Counted from the first letter of the stretch, positions 28,994 through 38,402 are shown. The stretch is DNA of 64,000 nt from DASQPR01 sp963797605 (GCA_963797605.1 CAWCPX010000001.1:62001-126000), one strand, 5' to 3'. Numbers and translations are program-made. Notes: a model not told the origin generated them from the letters alone.

Positions 28994-30088
28994 CTACGGC
29001 GAGACGACGATGCGGCGAGCGGCCACGATCGACCTCGACCAGGCCGCGAGCGTCGTGAGTTTTACCAGCGTGCCGGTGTGCGGAGCCTCGATGATGACGC
29101 CACCGCCGAGGTACATGCCGACGTGACCGGGGTTTGCCCGGGTGCCGTCGGATCCGATCAGGAACAGCAGGTCGCCCGGTAGAAGGGCGTGCAGATCGTA
29201 GATCGGGGTGCCGGTCCGCGACTGGTCGGCCGCCAGTCGGGGGATCGTCACGCCGCCCGCCCGGTAGGACATCATCGTCAGCGAGGAGCAGTCGCACTCC
29301 TTCGACGGGTTGCCGGAGTGCGCGTCGGTGCAACTGCCGCCGAACGAGTACGGCGTGCCGATCTGCTTCAGCGACCAGTTGATCGCCTGCACGATCGACG
29401 TCGGCGTGCTCAGCGGCAAGGTGAAGCCGGCCGGCAGCGAGACGGCGCCCGCGTCGAACTGCTGATCGCTGCCGTCGACCGCGCAGACACCGGTGGACGT
29501 GGCCGCGACGCCGTGGCTTTGGGCGATCAGCGCGCCGACGAGTTGAGTGGCGTCAGGTTCCCATTTCGCGTACGCGTCGGGATAGGCACTGCGCTGGACC
29601 GTCTGTGCCGCCACCGTCAACGGGAGCGCCTGCCAGTCGGTGACCGTGAGCAGTTTCGTGTAGAACTTCGTGGACGAGTATTTCGGGTCGAGGATCTGTG
29701 TCGGCGTGCCCCAGCCCTGGCTCGGACGCTGCTGGAAGAGTCCGAGCGAGTCGTGGTCGTTGCGGGCGCCGAGGTCGCCGAGGTTTTGCAGGTGCGACTC
29801 CTGCATCGCGGTCGCGACGGCGATGATCCAGCCGCGAGGTGGCACCTTGAGGCTCTGCCCGACGGTGACGATCGTGGCCGCGTTGTGCTCCTCGGTCGCG
29901 GTCAGCGGTGAGAGATCGGGCAGCGAGGTCACGACGGCGTCGGTCTGCACGGTGCAGGCGGCGTTGGTCGGGTTGTTGGCGGCCGAACTGTTCGTGACGA
30001 AGTAGTCGGCCGTGATGCCGCCGCAGCAGCACAGGACGGCGAGCACGGCACCGATCGCGCAGCCGATGCGCCAGCGCTTGGGCGTCAC
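28994..30088 (-). CDS. Cell-wall hydrolase: lysozyme-like plus NlpC/P60 peptidase
   Basis: 364 residues, membrane-anchored (IGCAIGAVLAVLCCCGGITADYF). Residues about 60-190 (GWIIAVATAMQESHLQNL, SLGLFQQRPSQGWG) resemble a transglycosylase-like domain. Residues 240-364 are NlpC/P60 with Cys in CDCSSLTMMSYRAGG, His in NPGHVGMYLGGG and the third residue in VIIEAPHTG. It would cut peptidoglycan. GTG 30088 is the best start, but its RBS is weak. It follows the anchored protein gene by 31 bp; this pairing also occurs in actinomycete conjugative elements, though no other such gene is here. Confidence 0.8.
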   Translation of the reverse strand: MTPKRWRIGCAIGAVLAVLCCCGGITADYFVTNSSAANNPTNAACTVQTDAVVTSLPDLSPLTATEEHNAATIVTVGQSLKVPPRGWIIAVATAMQESHLQNLGDLGARNDHDSLGLFQQRPSQGWGTPTQILDPKYSSTKFYTKLLTVTDWQALPLTVAAQTVQRSAYPDAYAKWEPDATQLVGALIAQSHGVAATSTGVCAVDGSDQQFDAGAVSLPAGFTLPLSTPTSIVQAINWSLKQIGTPYSFGGSCTDAHSGNPSKECDCSSLTMMSYRAGGVTIPRLAADQSRTGTPIYDLHALLPGDLLFLIGSDGTRANPGHVGMYLGGGVIIEAPHTGTLVKLTTLAAWSRSIVAARRIVVSP

Positions 30089-30119
30089 GTCCGCGCCCGA
30101 CTGCGCAGCGCCGGCCCGC

Positions 30120-30686
30120 TCATGACCGGTCCCAGTCGACGGCCGCGACCAACCATCGGTTCGCCACCCGTTGCATGGTGAGCACGAGCGTGCCGGCGTC
30201 GGTCGGGACTCGCGCGCCGCACGCGTCGGCCGCGTCGTCCTGGATGCTGACGGCGCCGGCGAGTGTCGTGGCGGGCACGTTGGCCGGGTCGGTGGATGCG
30301 AGTTGACCGGCGAGCCCGGTCGTCGTGTAGGCCGTGACGGCGTGCAACCAGGCGGCGGGTGTGACGCCGTCGTGGTGGATCCACGCTTTGCCGAACGATT
30401 TCGCGACCGACTGCGGCGTCGGTGCACCCTTTTTCGTGACCGGGGGCACCGGCGAGTGCAGCAGCGGCCCGGAGGGCGGTGCCGTGGGCAGCGCGTCGCC
30501 GCCGCCGGGCAGGCCGGCCGGCGCACTGCCGACAATGGACGGCCCGCCACCGCTGACGAGCGAGTCGTCGCTGGAGTGGGGCAGGACGCGTGCGATGACG
30601 ATGATGATGGCGACGATCAGGATCAGTCCCAGGCTGATGCCCTGCGTGGCGCTGAGGCGCCCCAGCAGTGACCGTTCGCTGCGCAT
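30120..30686 (-). CDS. Single-span membrane-anchored protein, hypothetical
   Basis: 188 residues. A basic N-terminus is followed by ISLGLILIVAIIIVIARVLP (about 16-35), a Gly/Pro-rich linker and an extracytoplasmic domain (KSFGKAWIHHDGVTPAAWLHAV, LTMQRVANRWLVAAVDWDRS). The external domain resembles the NTF2-like accessory proteins found beside cell-wall hydrolases in transfer loci; this is a weak resemblance. Cotranscribed with the NlpC/P60 gene. Confidence 0.6.
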   Translation of the reverse strand: MRSERSLLGRLSATQGISLGLILIVAIIIVIARVLPHSSDDSLVSGGGPSIVGSAPAGLPGGGDALPTAPPSGPLLHSPVPPVTKKGAPTPQSVAKSFGKAWIHHDGVTPAAWLHAVTAYTTTGLAGQLASTDPANVPATTLAGAVSIQDDAADACGARVPTDAGTLVLTMQRVANRWLVAAVDWDRS

Positions 30687-30830
30687 CGTCGAGGGATCTC
30701 CCGAACATCTGACTCGGACTGCTTATCGTCGCGGACCGGCTCGCGTCTGTCCAGACGAAGACATTCGTGTCACTCAATTGATGGTGGTCGCGGCGGTGGA
30801 AATGTCGGTGCGCCCGACGATACTGAGGGG

Positions 30831-31460
30831 ATGTCTGATGAGCTTCCGCCACGCCGATCGCGGGGTCCGCTTGACGCGGATATGTTCGCTCACGCCTATG
30901 AGGCGACGCCCGCGTGGGAGATCGGCCGTCCGCAGGCGCCGTTCGTGGCGATCGCCGGCGAGCTGACCGGCCGTGTGCTCGACGCCGGCTGCGGCACCGG
31001 CGAGCTGGCGATGATGGCCGCTGCGCGGGGCCTGGATGCGACCGGTGTCGACGGGGCGGTCGCCGCGATCGCGATCGCCCGCCAGCGGGCCGAGGAGCGC
31101 GACTTGACCGTCGACTTCCGGCTCGGCAACGTGCACCGGCTCGCCGAGGTGGCGCCGGGGCCGTATGCGTGGGTGCTCGACTCGGGCCTGTTTCACGTCT
31201 TCGAGGATGGCGACCGGGCGAGGTATGTCGAGCAGCTGTCCGCCGTTACCGTGCCCGGCAGCCATCTCGCGCTCATGTGTTTCAGCGACGAGGAGCCGGG
31301 CGACTGGGGCCCTCATCGGGTGAGTCGCGACGATCTGCGTACGGCGTTCGCCGATGGGTGGCGCGTCGACTCGATCGAGCCATCACTGTTCGTGTTGGCA
31401 CATTTGCCATCGGTCCAGCCGCAGGCGCGCGCGTGGTTCGCTCGCTTCACGCGGCTGTGA
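30831..31460 (+). CDS. Class I SAM-dependent methyltransferase
   Basis: 209 residues. RVLDAGCGTGELAMMAA is motif I, then GVDGAVAAIAIARQRAEER, FRLGNVHRL and VLDSGLFHVFEDGDRARYVEQL, typical of Methyltransf_25 enzymes acting on small molecules. ATG 30831 follows GAGGGG directly. Divergent from the anchored protein gene. The stop codon touches the palindrome at 31459. Confidence 0.82.
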   Translation: MSDELPPRRSRGPLDADMFAHAYEATPAWEIGRPQAPFVAIAGELTGRVLDAGCGTGELAMMAAARGLDATGVDGAVAAIAIARQRAEERDLTVDFRLGNVHRLAEVAPGPYAWVLDSGLFHVFEDGDRARYVEQLSAVTVPGSHLALMCFSDEEPGDWGPHRVSRDDLRTAFADGWRVDSIEPSLFVLAHLPSVQPQARAWFARFTRL

Positions 31461-31470
31461 GAGCGCTCTC
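31459..31470. promoter_or_regulatory. GAGAGCGCTCTC palindrome, LacI-type operator candidate
   Basis: A perfect 12-bp palindrome inside TGAGAGCGCTCTCCA, close to the TGGGAGCGCTCCCA box bound by CebR-type LacI regulators of streptomycete glycosidase genes. It lies 277 bp upstream of the GH30 gene. The region between (31471-31746) is AT-rich (a T7 run at 31499-31505), likely promoter DNA, without a gene. No lacI gene is in the window. Confidence 0.45.
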
Positions 31471-31746
31471 CATAGCCCGCTGTTTGGAAACCTAACAATT
31501 TTTTTGATGAGTCGAACTAAGTATCGAACAAACGCTTGAGCTGCTTATAAAGGTGAGATCGGCAGCGCTGAAGCGCGGTGGCCTCGACGCCGACCTATTG
31601 ACAGTCGCCGCTGTCGGGGTGTTTCCTGCCGGTTAACCGCGACGCGCGGATCATCGGGCGGATCATGCGTCGCGGGCGCTCGGGTGCCATTCACCGTGAC
31701 CACAATCCGTGACCACGGCAGTCCATCATGCCTAGAAAGGTGCGCG

Positions 31747-33633
31747 ATGTCCCCCAGCGCAGTTCCACCGCGCCACCGCTTGCTGATCGGCGCCACCATC
31801 GCCGGCGTCGTCGCCGCGCTCGCCCTGTTCCCCGCCTCACCGGCGTCGGCCGCGAACGAGGCCGTCAACATCGCTCTGACCACGACGAACGACTCCGGCG
31901 GCCGCACCGTGACCCGCGGCCTGCAGCAGCAGACGCCGATCAGCTTCGCGAGCACGAGCGCGTCCGCCTCGCAGACCATCACCGTCAACGAGAACACGAC
32001 CTACCAGCAGTTCGTCGGTGCCGGCGCGTCGTTCACCGACACGGCGGCGTGGCTCATGAACTCCAGCGGCGCCCTGTCGACGGCGACCCGCAACTCGACC
32101 ATGACGTCGCTGTTCTCACCGACGAGCGGCATCGGGCTCGATTTCCTGCGCAACCCGATGGGCGCCTCCGACCTGGCCCGCTCCAACTACACCTACGACG
32201 ACATGCCGGCCGGGCAGACCGACCCGACGCTGGCGCACTTCTCGATCAGCCACGACCTCGCCGACGTGGTGCCGCTGACGAAGCAGGCGCAGCAGCTCAA
32301 CCCGAACGTGAAGATCCTGGCCTCACCATGGACAGCGCCGCCGTGGATGAAGGACAACGGCGCCTATGCGCAGGGCTACCTGCAGGCGCAGTACTACGGC
32401 GCGTACGCGCAGTATTTCGTGAAGTACATCCAGGCGTACGCGGCCCAGGGCATCCACATCGACTACGTGACCCCGCAGAACGAACCGGGGTGCTGCGCCG
32501 GCTACCCGTCGATGCAGTGGACCGAGAGCGGTCTCGACTTCTTCGTGGGCACCGACCTCCTGCCCGCGCTGCACGCCGCCGGGCTGACCACCAAGGTCCT
32601 GATCAACGACTGGAACTGGTCCGCGTACGACGCGTGGGCCTCACAGCTCATGAACGACACCGCGATCCGTAACGACTCGCTGTTCGGCGGCATCGCGTGG
32701 CACGGTTACGACGGCAACGTGACCGAGCAGACGACCGTCCACAACCAGTTCCCGTCGACGATCGCGTACGACACCGAGCACTCCGGTGGCACCTGGATCG
32801 CGAATCAGCAGAACGAGGACATGAACAACATCATCAGCTACACCCGGAACTGGGGTGTGTCGGTGGTGAAGTGGAGCCTCGCGGTCGACCAGAACATGGG
32901 CCCGCACAACGGTGGCTGCGGCACGTGTACCGGGCTCATCACGGTGCACAACGGCGACTCGGTCTCCGGGCGCGTGGACAACACGATCGAGTACTACGAC
33001 ACCGGCCAGCTCACGAAGTTCGTGAAGCCGGGCGCGTTCCGGATCGATTCCAGCGCCAACACCACGATCCCGAACGTCGCCTGGAAGAACCCGGACGGTT
33101 CCAAGGCACTGGTGGCGTACAACGGCGGCGGCAGCGCGGTGTCGGTGAAGGTCAACTGGGGCAACGAGTCGTTCACGTACAGCATTCCGGCGGCGACGTC
33201 GGCGACGTTTACGTGGGCGGGCACCCAGGGCACCGGGGGCGGCGGCACGTCGCACACCGGCGCGATCACCGGTTACGGCGGCAAGTGCGTGGACGTGGCC
33301 TCGGCCAGCACCGCCAACGGCACCCAGATCCAGCTCTACACCTGCAACGGCACGGCGGCGCAGTCGTGGACGGTCGGCACCGACGGCACGATCCGGGCGC
33401 TGGGCAAGTGCATGGACGTCAGCGCGGCCGGCACCGCCAACGGCACGAAGGTGCAGCTCTATGACTGCAACGGGTCGGCTGCTCAGGTCTGGACCGCGAC
33501 CGCGGGTCAGCTGATCAACCCGAATTCCGGCAAGTGCCTGGACGCGACCGGTCCGTCGTCCGCCGACGGCACGCCGTTGCAGATCTGGGCATGCGGCGGC
33601 GGCGCGAACCAGCAGTGGGTGCTGCCGAGCTGA
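31747..33633 (+). CDS. Secreted GH30 glycosidase with ricin-type CBM13
   Basis: 628 residues. The signal peptide ends FPASPASAANEAV. GH30 (beta/alpha)8 domain: ENTTYQQFVGAGASFTDTAA, LDFLRNPMGASDLARSNYTYDDM, ASPWTAPPWMKDNG, DYVTPQNEPGCCAGY (acid/base Glu), IAWHGYDGN, AYDTEHSGG (nucleophile Glu). A small beta domain follows. From residue 510 comes a ricin B lectin with repeats GKCVDVASASTANGTQIQLYTC, GKCMDVSAAGTANGTKVQLYDC and GKCLDATGPSSADGTPLQIWAC. Probably an exo-beta-glucosidase or endo-beta-1,6-glucanase acting on fungal or plant glycans. ATG 31747 follows AGAAAGG. Confidence 0.92.
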   Translation: MSPSAVPPRHRLLIGATIAGVVAALALFPASPASAANEAVNIALTTTNDSGGRTVTRGLQQQTPISFASTSASASQTITVNENTTYQQFVGAGASFTDTAAWLMNSSGALSTATRNSTMTSLFSPTSGIGLDFLRNPMGASDLARSNYTYDDMPAGQTDPTLAHFSISHDLADVVPLTKQAQQLNPNVKILASPWTAPPWMKDNGAYAQGYLQAQYYGAYAQYFVKYIQAYAAQGIHIDYVTPQNEPGCCAGYPSMQWTESGLDFFVGTDLLPALHAAGLTTKVLINDWNWSAYDAWASQLMNDTAIRNDSLFGGIAWHGYDGNVTEQTTVHNQFPSTIAYDTEHSGGTWIANQQNEDMNNIISYTRNWGVSVVKWSLAVDQNMGPHNGGCGTCTGLITVHNGDSVSGRVDNTIEYYDTGQLTKFVKPGAFRIDSSANTTIPNVAWKNPDGSKALVAYNGGGSAVSVKVNWGNESFTYSIPAATSATFTWAGTQGTGGGGTSHTGAITGYGGKCVDVASASTANGTQIQLYTCNGTAAQSWTVGTDGTIRALGKCMDVSAAGTANGTKVQLYDCNGSAAQVWTATAGQLINPNSGKCLDATGPSSADGTPLQIWACGGGANQQWVLPS

Positions 33634-33658
33634 CCTGACGGTTGCGCGCACGAGGTGT

Positions 33659-33692
33659 CCGGCCGGCGGTGGGGGAGCGCACCGTCGGCCGG
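33659..33692 (+). terminator. Hairpin terminator after GH30 gene
   Basis: CCGGCCGGCGGTG (33659-33671) pairs with CACCGTCGGCCGG (33680-33692), 13 pairs with one G-U, loop 8 nt, 26 bp after the GH30 stop. Confidence 0.6.
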
Positions 33693-33867
33693 TCGGCGTG
33701 TGATCCGATTCGGATTCGCGTCGAGATGCCGATGCGAGTAGGTTGCGATGGTCTTGCACAGGCGTCGACGACATCCTGTCGGATTGGTGTCAGTGTCGAG
33801 CGTGGACTCCGGACCCGTACGCACTCTGTCCGCACGCAAGATCTGGCCTCCCGGAACGGATGAGAGC

Positions 33868-34374
33868 ATGAACAGCAAACACCGCGTCGCCGGTGCCACG
33901 GTTGGCGTCATGGCCGTGTTCGCCCTGGCGGCCTGCGGGTCCAGCGGCACCGCCACGGCCGCGTCGACTCCCACGACGGCGGCGAGTGCCAGCCCCTCGG
34001 CGGCGCCGAGCGTGATCGCCGCGCCGACCGTCAGCGCGACCCCGGCACCGACGTCGACCCCGAGTGCGTCGCCGACGCCGACGAAGACCAAGACGAGCAG
34101 CGTCGGGTACGCCGCCGCGAAGATACAGTGGCAGAAGGGTGCCACCGCGATCTCGGCGAACCAGGGTTCCTACTGGGCGAAGGCCGCGGCCGATCTGAAA
34201 GCCGGCAAGACGAGCGATCCCGGTGACACCTCCGGCTACCCGGCCGCGATCAAAGAGCTGCAGAACCTGATCACGTTGCCGGACGCGCAACAGACGCCCG
34301 CGCAGAACGCGCAGTATCATGCCGATCTCAAGAGCCTCAACGTGTTCTTCCAGACGCCCGGCCTCTATTCGTAG
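33868..34374 (+). CDS. Lipoprotein, hypothetical
   Basis: 168 residues. Signal peptide with lipobox ALAACG (Cys at about 23), then a Ser/Thr/Pro/Ala-rich linker (30-75) and a helical domain (AAKIQWQKGATAISANQGSYWAKAAADLKAG, SGYPAAIKELQNLITLPDA, NAQYHADLKSLNVFFQTPGLY). No family recognised. It is followed by a strong bidirectional terminator. Confidence 0.75.
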   Translation: MNSKHRVAGATVGVMAVFALAACGSSGTATAASTPTTAASASPSAAPSVIAAPTVSATPAPTSTPSASPTPTKTKTSSVGYAAAKIQWQKGATAISANQGSYWAKAAADLKAGKTSDPGDTSGYPAAIKELQNLITLPDAQQTPAQNAQYHADLKSLNVFFQTPGLYS

Positions 34375-34388
34375 GCCCGGGACGCGCG

Positions 34389-34426
34389 CGGCCGGCCGAC
34401 GGTAGGGGAAGATCGTCGGCCGGCCG
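34389..34426. terminator. Perfect 13-bp bidirectional terminator
   Basis: CGGCCGGCCGACG (34389-34401) and CGTCGGCCGGCCG (34414-34426) pair perfectly around a 12-nt loop, between the convergent lipoprotein and methyltransferase genes. Confidence 0.7.
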
Positions 34427-34439
34427 TTGCCGTATGTGT

Positions 34440-35135
34440 CTACGGTCGGAGCGAGTCGGCCGCGCGGTAGTGCGAATTCACCGCCGGTTGCCGGGTGTAG
34501 TTCGGACCGGCCGCGTCATCGGCGCCGACGAAGGTGAACGGCCACCGCAGGGTGCGCGGGCCTCGGCACGTGATCAGGCGCCGTTTGGGGTCGTAGTCGA
34601 TGTCGCCGGCCCGGAACCGCTGCCGCAGTTTCCGCGCCGGGCTCGAACCGTCGACCATCCAGATGCTCGCAAGGTCGAGGTTCGCCGCGAACAGGCCGCC
34701 CGGCGCGAGCCATGTCAGCGCGTTGCCCAGCACGCCGAGCTTGTCGCCGACGTAGTGCAGCCCGTGCACGCTCGTGATCAGGTCGAACGTGCCGGCCGGT
34801 GCCCAGGTCGCCAGCGGCGCCACGACAAGATCGAGGCCCGGTGTGGTGGTGGCCCGCGGGTCGAAGAAGTCGACCAGGTCGACACCGGTGATCGCGACCT
34901 CGTCGCCCGTGCGCTCCGCCGCGTCGATGAGGGCTCGGGCACTGCCACAGCACAGGTCGAGCCACGTGGCCGAGCCGTTGGTCGCGACGCGTTCGGCGAG
35001 CACCTCGAGTGGCCGGAGCCCGAGTTCGCGGGCATAGCTGTTGACGCCGTCGAGGCCGCGGTCACGGTTCATCGCGTTGTTGGCGACGACCGGGGAGTTC
35101 GCGAGCGCCTGGTCATCGAGGAGTGGGCCCACCAC
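34440..35135 (-). CDS. Class I SAM-dependent methyltransferase
   Basis: 231 residues. Motif I TWLDLCCGSARALIDAA, motif II ITGVDLVDFFDP, LVVAPLATWAPAGTFDLITSVHGLHYVGDKLG (post II) and WLAPGGLFAANLDLASI. Ends HYRAADSLRP. It starts 7 bp downstream of the kinase gene, so both are probably one transcript. Substrate unknown. Confidence 0.78.
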   Translation of the reverse strand: MVGPLLDDQALANSPVVANNAMNRDRGLDGVNSYARELGLRPLEVLAERVATNGSATWLDLCCGSARALIDAAERTGDEVAITGVDLVDFFDPRATTTPGLDLVVAPLATWAPAGTFDLITSVHGLHYVGDKLGVLGNALTWLAPGGLFAANLDLASIWMVDGSSPARKLRQRFRAGDIDYDPKRRLITCRGPRTLRWPFTFVGADDAAGPNYTRQPAVNSHYRAADSLRP

Positions 35136-35142
35136 GAGAAGT

Positions 35143-36096
35143 CTAATCGTCGACGAGCAGTTCGGCGCTGCGCAGCAAGGACCGGCCCTCGTCCGCGATG
35201 CCCATGCTCAGCAGGTAGAGGCCGGTGGAGACGCGTTGGATGAAGCCCCACTCCCAGATCGCGGTCTCGTCGACGCCCGTCTCCGCGGCCGCCACCGCGC
35301 ACAGCCGTCGCAGCAGCGCGCATGCGTCGGCGGCCGATCGCGGCAGCAGTTCCTGCCGCCAGTCACGGATCGCGACACCGAGGTCGTAGGAGCGGTCGGC
35401 GATGAGGCCGTCGGGGTCCACGAAGACGTAACCCGACTCGGCGCCGGGTCGCGGGTGGGCGCGCAGCGTGTTCGCCGGATGCGGGTCGCCGTGCACGATG
35501 ACGGACGTGTCCAGGTCGAACGCGACGGCTCGGCGTTCGGCGTACGCCAGCGCCGCCGTGATCACCGCGTCCGGGCACGGCCGGTCGAGCTTTTCCCACA
35601 GCGTCCCGATCATGACCGCGAGCAGGTGCGCGTTCTCCTGGTCGGGCTCGACCGCGATGCCCTTCGGGCGTGGCAGCGTCCAGGCCTCGTTCAGCGTCGC
35701 GCAGAGGATGCCGAGGGCGCGCTCCGGTGGCAGGGCCGCGTGGTCGAGTGACGGCCCGAGCGATTCCAGCAGCATCGCACGACGCTCCACGTCAGCATCG
35801 TAGAGCTGGGCGTAACCGCGTCCGTCGGCCGCGGCCAGCACGTCGACCTGATCGGTGATGTCGATGCGCGGGATCGCGATCTTCAGCACGGCGTGGGTGC
35901 CGTCGGGCCGGCGCACCCGGGCGACGTAGGCCGCGGTGCCACCGGTCAGCACGGCGTCGACGGTCACCGACCAGTGCCGGGACAGGTCCGCGACGACGCC
36001 GGGCAGCTCGCCGAGCCACTGTTCGCCGGCCTCGCCGAGGCTCGCGACGCGTTGCCGCACGAACGGCGGTAGCTCGATCACGCTGCGATCATGCAC
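35143..36096 (-). CDS. Aminoglycoside/hydroxyurea resistance-type kinase (APH 6 like)
   Basis: 317 residues, PF04655-like. Features: VDAVLTGGTAAYVARVRRPDGTHAVLKIAIP (N-lobe Lys), YAQLYDADVERRAMLLESLGPSL (Glu helix and hinge), TSVIVHGDPHPANTL (catalytic HGD and Asn) and GYVFVDPDGLIADRSYDLGVAIRDW (metal Asp). Streptomycin 6-kinases have this layout, but many environmental relatives are uncharacterised. The downstream methyltransferase follows at 7 bp. Confidence 0.82.
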   Translation of the reverse strand: MHDRSVIELPPFVRQRVASLGEAGEQWLGELPGVVADLSRHWSVTVDAVLTGGTAAYVARVRRPDGTHAVLKIAIPRIDITDQVDVLAAADGRGYAQLYDADVERRAMLLESLGPSLDHAALPPERALGILCATLNEAWTLPRPKGIAVEPDQENAHLLAVMIGTLWEKLDRPCPDAVITAALAYAERRAVAFDLDTSVIVHGDPHPANTLRAHPRPGAESGYVFVDPDGLIADRSYDLGVAIRDWRQELLPRSAADACALLRRLCAVAAAETGVDETAIWEWGFIQRVSTGLYLLSMGIADEGRSLLRSAELLVDD

Positions 36097-36186
36097 CTGT
36101 TACGGATTTCGCGCATGGCTGCGGGTACCACGTGAAGATCTTTAAGATCTTTTCTCCTGGGTACGCGCCCGACGGGAGTTTTCCGA

Positions 36187-36741
36187 TCACCGCGTGGCGT
36201 GGAAACGGAACGCGCGTTCGCCGCGATCGGTCCGGGCGTCGATGAAGCCGGCGGCGCGCAGCCGATCGGGCATCGTGTCCGGGTCGACGGGTTCGCAGAC
36301 GTCGCCGACATGCAGGCCACGGAACCGGTCGGAGTCGACGCTGTCGGTGCCGGCGAACCTGCCACCCGGCCGCAGCACTCGCGCCACCTCGGCGAACAGC
36401 CGGTCCTGCGCCGCCGTCGTGTCGACATGGTGCAGCATCGTGAAGCACAGCACGGTGTCGAAACTCGCGTCGGGCTCGGCGATCGCCGTCGCGTCGCCCC
36501 AGATGACCCGGGCCCCGGTGAACCGAGCCGCCAATCCATCGGCGAGTTCCCGATCGGCTTCGAGCACGGTGAGGTCGGCGACGAGGTCGGTCAGGTAGGC
36601 GGTGCTGGCGCCGTAACCGCCGCCGAGTTCGAGCACCCGGCCGGCGAGCGGGACCCCATCCAGCCCCCACGGCACCAGTTCGGTGCGCAGGTAGTCGGCC
36701 CAATCGTCGCTGGAGCACAGGGTCTGGTGGTCGCTGTTCAT
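36187..36741 (-). CDS. Class I SAM-dependent methyltransferase
   Basis: 184 residues from ATG 36741 (MNSDHQTLCSSDDWADYL). Motif I RVLELGGGYGASTAYL, motif II TVLEADRELADGLAARF, VIWGDATAI, FDTVLCFTMLHHVD (post II) and VLRPGGRFAGTDSVDSDRFR. Alternative ATG 36756 is possible. Substrate unknown. Confidence 0.8.
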   Translation of the reverse strand: MNSDHQTLCSSDDWADYLRTELVPWGLDGVPLAGRVLELGGGYGASTAYLTDLVADLTVLEADRELADGLAARFTGARVIWGDATAIAEPDASFDTVLCFTMLHHVDTTAAQDRLFAEVARVLRPGGRFAGTDSVDSDRFRGLHVGDVCEPVDPDTMPDRLRAAGFIDARTDRGERAFRFHATR

Positions 36742-36830
36742 ACGGCACGCTAGCAACCGGGCCGGGCGTGCGGCGGCCGTGGCCTCGGGTCGTGGGATGA
36801 TGCCGCCATGATCTCGTCGAGTCTTCGATC

Positions 36831-37802
36831 ATGACCGCGCCCCGTTCGGTCGCGCCCGAGGTCGCGTCGCAGTCGGTGCTCAGCGCGCTGACCGACGCCG
36901 CCGTGTTCCTGGTGCTGACCATCGACGATGGTGGCGAGCAGGCCGTCCGCGATCTGATCCCGGACCTGTCGGCCCTGCAGCGCGCCGTCGGTTTCCGGCT
37001 CCCCGCGGCCGGCCTCTCGTGCATCACCGCGATCGGTTCGGCCGCGTGGGATCGGCTCTTCGCCGGCCCGCGCCCGGCCGAGCTGCACCCCTTCCGCACG
37101 ATCGGCTGGGAGCAGCGCCGGGCCCCGTCCACACCAGGTGACCTGCTGTTTCACATCCGCGCCGGGCAGATGGACGTCTGCTTCGAGCTGGCCTCGATGA
37201 TCGTCGGCCGGCTCGCCGGTGCGGCCACCGTGGTCGACGAGGTGCACGGCTTCAAATATTTCGACGAGCGTGACCTGCTCGGATTCGTCGACGGCACGGA
37301 GAACCCGACCGGGGACGCCGCCCGGCTCGCGGCGATCGTCGGCGACGAGGACCCGGATTTCACCGGCGGCAGCTACGTCGCGGTGCAGAAATACGTGCAC
37401 GACATGGCGAAGTGGAACGCGCTGACGGTCGAGCAGCAGGAGGCGGTGATCGGCCGCACCAAACTGTCCAACGTCGAGATCGCGGACAAGCCGACGAACT
37501 CGCACGTCGCGCTGAACAAGATCGTCGAGCCGGACGGGACCGAACGCGACATCCTGCGGGACAACATGCCGTTCGGTTCAGTCGGAAAGGGCGAGTTCGG
37601 GACGTACTACATCGCGTACGCGAGCACGCCCGACGTCATCGAACGGATGCTCCGGCGCATGTTCATCGGCGAACCGACCGGCAACTACGACCGCATCCTC
37701 GACTACTCGACGGCGCTGACCGGCTGCCTGTTCTTCGCCCCGACCGCCGATTTCCTCGACGATCCACCGGCCGCGCCGAGTGAGCCGCCCGCGACGAAAT
37801 AG
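36831..37802 (+). CDS. DyP-type heme peroxidase
   Basis: 323 residues. Dye-decolorizing peroxidase with the GxxDG motif in LLGFVDGTENPTGD (distal Asp), the proximal His in KPTNSHVALNKI, and the distal Arg region ERDILRDNMPFGS. No signal peptide or Tat motif and no clear encapsulin-targeting tail. Likely cytoplasmic and acting on peroxide. Start ATG 36831. Confidence 0.9.
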   Translation: MTAPRSVAPEVASQSVLSALTDAAVFLVLTIDDGGEQAVRDLIPDLSALQRAVGFRLPAAGLSCITAIGSAAWDRLFAGPRPAELHPFRTIGWEQRRAPSTPGDLLFHIRAGQMDVCFELASMIVGRLAGAATVVDEVHGFKYFDERDLLGFVDGTENPTGDAARLAAIVGDEDPDFTGGSYVAVQKYVHDMAKWNALTVEQQEAVIGRTKLSNVEIADKPTNSHVALNKIVEPDGTERDILRDNMPFGSVGKGEFGTYYIAYASTPDVIERMLRRMFIGEPTGNYDRILDYSTALTGCLFFAPTADFLDDPPAAPSEPPATK

Positions 37803-37876
37803 CCCCACGCTGCGCCGCTTCGACCTCCGGCCGCACCGATTCAGCCTCCGGCAGGGCCCCCCGGCGATAGCGTTAT

Positions 37877-38359
37877 GTGGTGGAACCTGCGAAAACGATC
37901 CCCAGGCCGTGGGAGGTCCGGCGCGCCTACATCGAGGAGCTGGGTCCACCGGAGCGCTCGGCGCTTCTGTCGTGGCTCAGCTTCACAGTGACGTTCGCGG
38001 CCGTACGGGCGATCACGTACAGCATCCGCAAGGGCGACGGCCCGTTCCACAATCTGAAGGTCGGCGGCGAGCACCTGCATCACTACATGTGGGGCATCGG
38101 CATGGTCAGCGGTGTCGGCGCGGTCGCGGTCTCCGGCGAGGAGCGCACTCGCCGGCACCCGGCGATCGCGATCACCTATGGTGCCGGCCTCGCGCTGATC
38201 GTCGACGAGTTCGCGCTGCTGCTCGACCTGAAGGACGTCTACTGGGCGAAGCAGGGCCGCCTCTCCGTGGACATCGGCACCGGCCTCGTCGCGCTCGGCG
38301 GCACGCTGCTCAGCGCGGTGCCGATCCTGACCCGGCTGGCGCGCGACCGCGGGCGCTGA
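37877..38359 (+). CDS. Integral membrane protein, hypothetical
   Basis: About 160 residues. Four hydrophobic stretches: LLSWLSFTVTFAAVRAITY, HHYMWGIGMVSGVGAVAV, AIAITYGAGLALIVDEFALLL and IGTGLVALGGTLLSAVPIL. A His cluster (GEHLHHYMWG) and an Asp-Glu pair (VDEFALLLDLKD) sit at helix ends. Common in actinobacteria but uncharacterised. Start GTG 37877 or 37880. Confidence 0.7.
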   Translation: MVEPAKTIPRPWEVRRAYIEELGPPERSALLSWLSFTVTFAAVRAITYSIRKGDGPFHNLKVGGEHLHHYMWGIGMVSGVGAVAVSGEERTRRHPAIAITYGAGLALIVDEFALLLDLKDVYWAKQGRLSVDIGTGLVALGGTLLSAVPILTRLARDRGR

Positions 38360-38402
38360 AATTCGGTGGTCCGCCCGCCACCCGCCCTCGTAGGGTCCGC
38401 GT

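Noticed and set aside
28994..30686. Part of an integrative conjugative element
   Set aside because: The anchored protein and NlpC/P60 pair resemble transfer genes, but no integrase, relaxase, FtsK/TraB or attachment site is present.
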